From CALCMJ01 sp964475415 (lineage in GTDB: Bacteria > Bacteroidota > Bacteroidia > Chitinophagales > Saprospiraceae): a stretch of DNA of 9,859 bases. Positions within the stretch are counted from its first letter, which is position 1. The number at the start of each line of letters is the position of its first letter. Shown one piece after another: positions 6,633-9,859 of the stretch. A program made the position numbers and the translations under genes. The notes under the pieces were generated by a model. It searched no databases. It was not told where the DNA came from and worked only from the letters and a program-made list of their open reading frames with translations. Where the stretch lies: positions 1-9,859 of the forward strand of contig CAYYWZ010000102.1 of assembly GCA_964475415.1 (NCBI GenBank), written 5' to 3'.

Positions 6633-7172
6633 TTATACTTTACAATGGTAAACATATTCCATAGGGATGCCAATTAGAGTTTTGATATCTACTGTCTTAT
6701 AGGTTTCTTCAAGGTATTTTTTTAATCTCTTGGAGTACATGATTTGGCTGTAGTATGCATCAGCTTTTAGAGATTCCTTTATGGATTGCATTATATCATT
6801 TCTTTTTTCACTTGAGAAAAATGTAAGCGGAAGAGAAGAGACAATCCCGTCTACAGGTACTGAAATATGTTTTCTAAGTGTTTCAGCCCCCTCATTAATG
6901 ATAATTAAGCGTTCATCTTTGATATGTTTTTTTACATAAGTACAAAACTCTTCATTTACTTCAAAGGAATATAACTTAGCGTCTTTATCTATTTTAGATA
7001 GTATTTCTTGAGTAATATTTCCATGACCCAGTCCAAATTCTACAAATACTTTTACACCTTTTTGAGGTAATCTAGAGCTTATCTCTATACCTAGCTTTTT
7101 ACTTGTCTGGTATAGTGCACCTGTGGTTTTTAGGTTTTTGGCAAGCTGTATAGCAGTGTTAAATTTATTCAT
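6633..7172 (-). CDS. Small SAM-dependent methyltransferase, phospholipid N-methyltransferase-like
   Basis: The protein has 179 residues with no signal peptide. The SAM-binding motif I is EFGLGHGNIT (45-54). The acidic end of strand 2 is E71 in SFEVNEEF, and motif IV is VSSLPLTFFS (111-120). The V-S-x-LPL form of motif IV and the IPMEYVYHCKV ending (169-179) resemble bacterial PmtA enzymes, which methylate the amine of phosphatidylethanolamine and related lipids using SAM at the inner membrane. rRNA adenine dimethylases share the fold but carry an NxPY/F motif, which is absent here. At 179 residues it is slightly shorter than typical PmtA. The exact acceptor lipid cannot be told from sequence. 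It begins 100 bases after the lipoprotein gene and is followed after 50 bases by the EI24-like membrane gene, fitting a membrane-related role. Confidence 0.7.
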   Translation of the reverse strand: MNKFNTAIQLAKNLKTTGALYQTSKKLGIEISSRLPQKGVKVFVEFGLGHGNITQEILSKIDKDAKLYSFEVNEEFCTYVKKHIKDERLIIINEGAETLRKHISVPVDGIVSSLPLTFFSSEKRNDIMQSIKESLKADAYYSQIMYSKRLKKYLEETYKTVDIKTLIGIPMEYVYHCKV

Positions 7173-7272
7173 ATGTTGCGCTAAATTAATAGAAGTTTGT
7201 ATTCTATTAGAGAATGTTGTTTTCTTTTTTAGATATGTTAAGATTTTATCTCCCGATGGAATAACAAATTAT

Positions 7273-8037
7273 CTACTCTGAAAGCGTAATCTTATAATCT
7301 TTGTATGTGTAATTTGCTCTTAGATAATCTAGAGATCCGTCCTCTTTTAGACGATAACTTTTTCTGCCTGCATTCCATAAGATACCGCCCTGCATTACAA
7401 AGCTAGTATTGACAACATAATTGGCGTGATCACTACTTTCTACATAGTTAGCAAGTAATCTATTGGTTTCCTGGTCAAAATAAAATTTCCATATATCTGA
7501 GGTAGAATGATTAGTATGTTTGGCGGGATTATATACTGCTTGTATGACATGGCAGGCTATCCCTTCGGGCGTATCATCTGTCCCTAGGTAGCTAAGTTCT
7601 ACGCCGGGATCCAGAAGTTTAAATGGCATTCCCACAACATAGGTAGATGTATTAACAGATTTGGTAATAGATGCTTCTGGCATTTGCATGTCTATACTAT
7701 TTTTAAGTTTTGTATAGTTGTTATCTTTAAAAACCGTAATGATAGTATCTGTATCTTCTATGGATGCGATATGTATGTCAATAGGCGCATAGCTATACTT
7801 ATGTTGTTGTAAGAATTGTTTCTCCTCCTTGCCTGTAGAGTCTAACAATGAAAACGTCTTGTTGTACTCTAGTGTTTTTATCTTATTCCATTGCTGCATA
7901 CCGCCATGATGGGCTATAGATAATTCAAGTATTTTACGTACCTCAGTTTCTTCTATGTGTGCAAATTCATTAAGCTGACTGTTAGTACATGAGATACTTA
8001 AACCAAGCAGGCAATAGATGATTATTCTCTTAAACAA
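7273..8037 (-). CDS. Lipoprotein of unknown function, possible LolA-like/DUF6503-type fold
   Basis: The protein has 254 residues. The start is TTG at 8037-8035. There is no ATG before codon 47, and only the TTG start gives the signal peptide (MFKR, hydrophobic run, LSISC with lipid Cys17). The lipobox has Ser at -3, a loose match. No acidic surface-export signal follows the Cys, so a periplasm-facing location is likelier. The mature protein opens with a helix ending in AHHGGMQQW (42-50), then runs of beta-strand-like sequence to the end. Bacteroidota lipoproteins with this early HGG..W motif belong to an uncharacterised family (DUF6503-like, as I recall) with a LolA-like lipid-binding barrel. 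This assignment is tentative. The TTG directly abuts the transporter stop codon, so the two are co-transcribed and probably translationally coupled, suggesting a job linked to the transporter. Confidence 0.7.
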   Translation of the reverse strand: MFKRIIIYCLLGLSISCTNSQLNEFAHIEETEVRKILELSIAHHGGMQQWNKIKTLEYNKTFSLLDSTGKEEKQFLQQHKYSYAPIDIHIASIEDTDTIITVFKDNNYTKLKNSIDMQMPEASITKSVNTSTYVVGMPFKLLDPGVELSYLGTDDTPEGIACHVIQAVYNPAKHTNHSTSDIWKFYFDQETNRLLANYVESSDHANYVVNTSFVMQGGILWNAGRKSYRLKEDGSLDYLRANYTYKDYKITLSE

Positions 8038-9243
8038 TTAGGTTGTTTCTCTTTTTCTCATGTAGAAATATAAACCTCCAAAAGCAAAGATAAGAATAGC
8101 GGGAAAGAAGGCCAGATTGTCCAAGGTAGCAATTCCAGCAGCAGTATCTGCTGCCTCTTTGTTCATGCCACTAGTTAGGGCAGACTCTCTTGCTGTATCT
8201 AGCCATCTACCAATTATTGGATTCCAGATAGTAAGTGCAAACATACCAGCTCCTCCAATTAAAGACATGCCAAGGGCTCCAGTATCCGGTAGATATTCTC
8301 CTACAAACCCGATCATAGTAGGCCAGAAATAAGTCAGACCTATGGCGAATATAGCTGTAGCAAAATAAACCATCATGCCAGAGGTATTTAGCAATAAAAA
8401 GATACCTAAGGTCGATATTATAGCAGAACCGAACAGTACACCAGCTGGATTAAACTTATGCACAACAGGCCCAGCAAAAAATCTACCTACGGCCATAATC
8501 CCAGACCAGAGTGCTAGTATTAGCATTGCGTTAGCACCTGCGTTTCCAAGTATTTTCTGTACCCATTGTTGTGTACCTAATTCTGATGTCGCCGTAAGCG
8601 TCATACATATTGCCATAAACCAGAAAAGGGGAGACTTAAATATAGCTGCAAGATTAGCTTTAGTATCAGATTTTAGTTCCTTAGTCTCAGGAAATTCCTG
8701 TCCAAAGATTAAAAACCCATAGATCAAGGTTGGTATAAGCATTACAGCAATCTGCAATTGCCAGCCCATAGCCTGACCCGTCATAAAGGTAGAAACCAAA
8801 GCACCTATCACTATACCTCCAGGAAACCATACATGAAATTTGTTTAGCATGGTTGTTTTATCCTTAGGATACATATCTACGATCATAGGATTACAAGCAG
8901 CCTCCACAGATCCGTTAGCAAAGCCTATAAAGAAGGTAGAAATGATTAATCCCCAAAATCCTCCAGCAAAAATAGTTAACACCAATCCTAGTAGGTGACC
9001 TAGGAACGCAACCCACATTAGTTTACGTGGACCGATAGAGTTATACAATAATCCACCTATAATCATAGCGACAGGAAATCCTAGGAAGGCCATAGAATTT
9101 ACCCAGCCTAGTTGTGTATCGTTCAGCCCAAACTCTGTATTGAGTTCTCCTAAAATTCCAGCTCTTATCGCAAAGGTCATCGCGGTAACTATAAGCGCTA
9201 GACAACTGGCATTAAATAATCTTGAATTGTTTACGGTACTCAT
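8038..9243 (-). CDS. Major facilitator superfamily transporter, probable sugar-type
   Basis: The protein has 401 residues, of normal MFS length, with about twelve hydrophobic segments in two halves and a charged loop at about 184-197. The loop 2-3 signature is degenerate (YNSIGPRKLMW, 67-77). Strong family blocks are FANGSVEAACNPM (108-120), NKFHVWFPGGIVIG (134-147), TSELGTQQWV (219-228), FAGPVVHKFNPAG (256-268) and TYFWPTMIGFVGEYLP (304-319). From memory, these match a Bacteroidota MFS group found next to sugar-catabolic genes such as Gfo/Idh/MocA oxidoreductases and sugar isomerases. No such genes lie in this window, so the substrate is unknown. It is the first gene of a minus-strand run and stops with TAA immediately before the TTG start of the lipoprotein. 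No TAnnTTTG motif was seen upstream. A repeated CTATTCC (minus strand, within 9278-9296) lies in its upstream region. Confidence 0.9.
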   Translation of the reverse strand: MSTVNNSRLFNASCLALIVTAMTFAIRAGILGELNTEFGLNDTQLGWVNSMAFLGFPVAMIIGGLLYNSIGPRKLMWVAFLGHLLGLVLTIFAGGFWGLIISTFFIGFANGSVEAACNPMIVDMYPKDKTTMLNKFHVWFPGGIVIGALVSTFMTGQAMGWQLQIAVMLIPTLIYGFLIFGQEFPETKELKSDTKANLAAIFKSPLFWFMAICMTLTATSELGTQQWVQKILGNAGANAMLILALWSGIMAVGRFFAGPVVHKFNPAGVLFGSAIISTLGIFLLLNTSGMMVYFATAIFAIGLTYFWPTMIGFVGEYLPDTGALGMSLIGGAGMFALTIWNPIIGRWLDTARESALTSGMNKEAADTAAGIATLDNLAFFPAILIFAFGGLYFYMRKRETT

Positions 9244-9277
9244 GCTTTTATTAGTTTACTGTAATATAAAATAATTC

Positions 9278-9296
9278 GGAATAGATTAAGGAATAG
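9278..9296. repeat. Short direct repeat upstream of the transporter
   Basis: GGAATAG occurs at 9278-9284 and 9290-9296, 12 bp apart start to start, in the divergent gap 9244-9365. The spacing of about one helical turn could suit a regulator, but a 7-bp AT-rich repeat may be chance. Confidence 0.2.
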
Positions 9297-9365
9297 AGCG
9301 ATGGATTTTTAAGATGACCTTGGCATATTTTTTACTCCAATTAATTATCATAATCAACAAATCTT

Positions 9366-9703
9366 ATGGAAATATCAAAACTATTAGCAGTCTTGACAAT
9401 TTACTTGTCTTCCGTATTTTTATTTCCCTTTGCTGAAGGATCTACGGAATTACATTTTACAGATCCTTGTAAGGAAATCATATCACAAATTAAAACTAGA
9501 TATATTCCTGGATCAAATGGATCTCGCGAGGTATTAATTCAATTATTATTTATAACAGTTTAGGCGAAAAGATTACTCACATAAAAAACCTTAATAGCAA
9601 GAAGGAAACGATTGATTTAAATGGTTTGATAAGCGGTATCTATATGGCTAAAATTAAGTTAGAAGATGATAGTATTAAGAATATTAAGTTAATTAAGTAT
9701 TGA
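9366..9703 (+). pseudogene. Remnant of a type IX-secreted protein: signal peptide plus broken sorting domain
   Basis: The first frame (9366-9563) encodes 65 residues: a signal-peptide-like N-terminus (MEISK then a hydrophobic run to about residue 22), a short linker with ELHFTDPCKEI, then YIPGSNGSREVLIQL. The last resembles a decayed YPNPSNG..VLI start of a type IX (Por) C-terminal sorting domain. That frame stops at 9561-9563. Another frame, shifted by -1 and open from 9500 to the TGA at 9701-9703, continues the same domain: IYNSLGEKI (9548 onward), ETIDLNGLISGIYMAKI, and a lysine-rich end IKNIKLIKY. Only the two frames together make a sorting domain, so a one-base loss near 9530-9548 is the likeliest break. 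The distance between the two halves is also shorter than usual. Nothing resembling a cargo domain remains, so the gene seems to have lost its middle and then its frame. Confidence 0.7.
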
Positions 9704-9745
9704 TTTACCCTATTAATATTTATTCATAATATGAACCTTTGTTCT

Positions 9746-9753
9746 TATATTTG
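9746..9753 (+). promoter_or_regulatory. Bacteroidota -7 promoter motif for the edge gene
   Basis: TATATTTG matches TAnnTTTG exactly, 20 bases before the ATG at 9774, giving a leader of roughly 15 bases. No TTG is seen at the -33 spacing. The same nine bases TTATATTTG precede the phosphoesterase gene. Confidence 0.45.
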
Positions 9754-9773
9754 AATAATTTAAATAATAGAAT

Positions 9774-9859
9774 ATGAGACTATTAGTAATATCATTCATT
9801 TTAATCATTTATAATAATGTCTCTTCTCAGGATATTAACATACCTGACGAAAATTTTCT
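9774..9859 (+). CDS. N-terminus of a secreted protein, probably leucine-rich-repeat type (cut by window edge)
   Basis: Only 28 codons are visible. They encode a signal peptide (MRLLVISFILIIYNN, cleavage after VSS) and then QDINIPDENF. The motif IPDxNF just after the signal peptide is typical of Bacteroidota surface or secreted leucine-rich-repeat proteins, where it opens the first cap helix. Many of these end in a type IX sorting domain, and the broken type IX gene just upstream fits a local group of secreted proteins. The repeats themselves lie outside the window, so the family call rests on one short motif. It starts 70 bases after the remnant and has its own promoter motif. Confidence 0.55.
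   Translation, partial: MRLLVISFILIIYNNVSSQDINIPDENF

Noticed and set aside
9530..9563. Programmed -1 frameshift joining the two halves of the sorting domain
   Set aside because: No slippery X-XXY-YYZ heptamer is apparent before the stop, and the domain is also shortened, which fits decay better.

Overview
The window reads as chromosomal DNA from a Bacteroidota bacterium, most likely a flavobacterium or close relative. The evidence is AT-rich sequence with very AT-rich intergenic gaps, two perfect copies of the Bacteroidota -7 promoter motif TAnnTTTG (4252-4259 and 9746-9753), and no clear Shine-Dalgarno sites. There is also a type IX secretion C-terminal sorting domain near the right end, a lipoprotein whose residues after the lipid cysteine match the surface-export signal of this phylum, and several proteins of families I know mainly from Flavobacteriia. 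No rRNA, tRNA, CRISPR array, transposase or complete mobile element was seen.

Layout. 1-208 is AT-rich non-coding sequence downstream of a large minus-strand gene (209-3373) for a UvrD/PcrA-type helicase fused to a PD-(D/E)XK nuclease. Divergent from it is a small secreted basic protein (3554-3982). A hairpin terminator (4019-4050) and a GC-richer degenerate intergenic repeat (about 4061-4172) follow. Next on the plus strand come a surface lipoprotein of the metallophosphoesterase fold with altered metal-binding motifs (4273-5169) and a conserved 131-residue protein of unknown function (5286-5681).

From 9243 down to 5779 four minus-strand genes lie head to tail: a major facilitator transporter, a lipoprotein that abuts it with a TTG start, a small phospholipid-N-methyltransferase-like enzyme, and an EI24/CysZ-like membrane protein. 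All four products belong to, or probably act at, the envelope. The first two are almost certainly co-transcribed and the last two probably are. The convergent junction at 5682-5778 holds a 13-bp perfect inverted repeat.

At the right end, divergent from the transporter, is a broken gene (9366-9703) that keeps a signal peptide and a type IX sorting domain but has lost the cargo between them and changes reading frame. It is followed by the first 28 codons of a new secreted protein (from 9774) with the IPDxNF start typical of Bacteroidota leucine-rich-repeat exoproteins.

I do not see a convincing new multi-gene system. The most useful leads are the altered phosphoesterase, the four-cysteine signature in the helicase-nuclease, the cargo-less type IX remnant, and the degenerate intergenic repeat.
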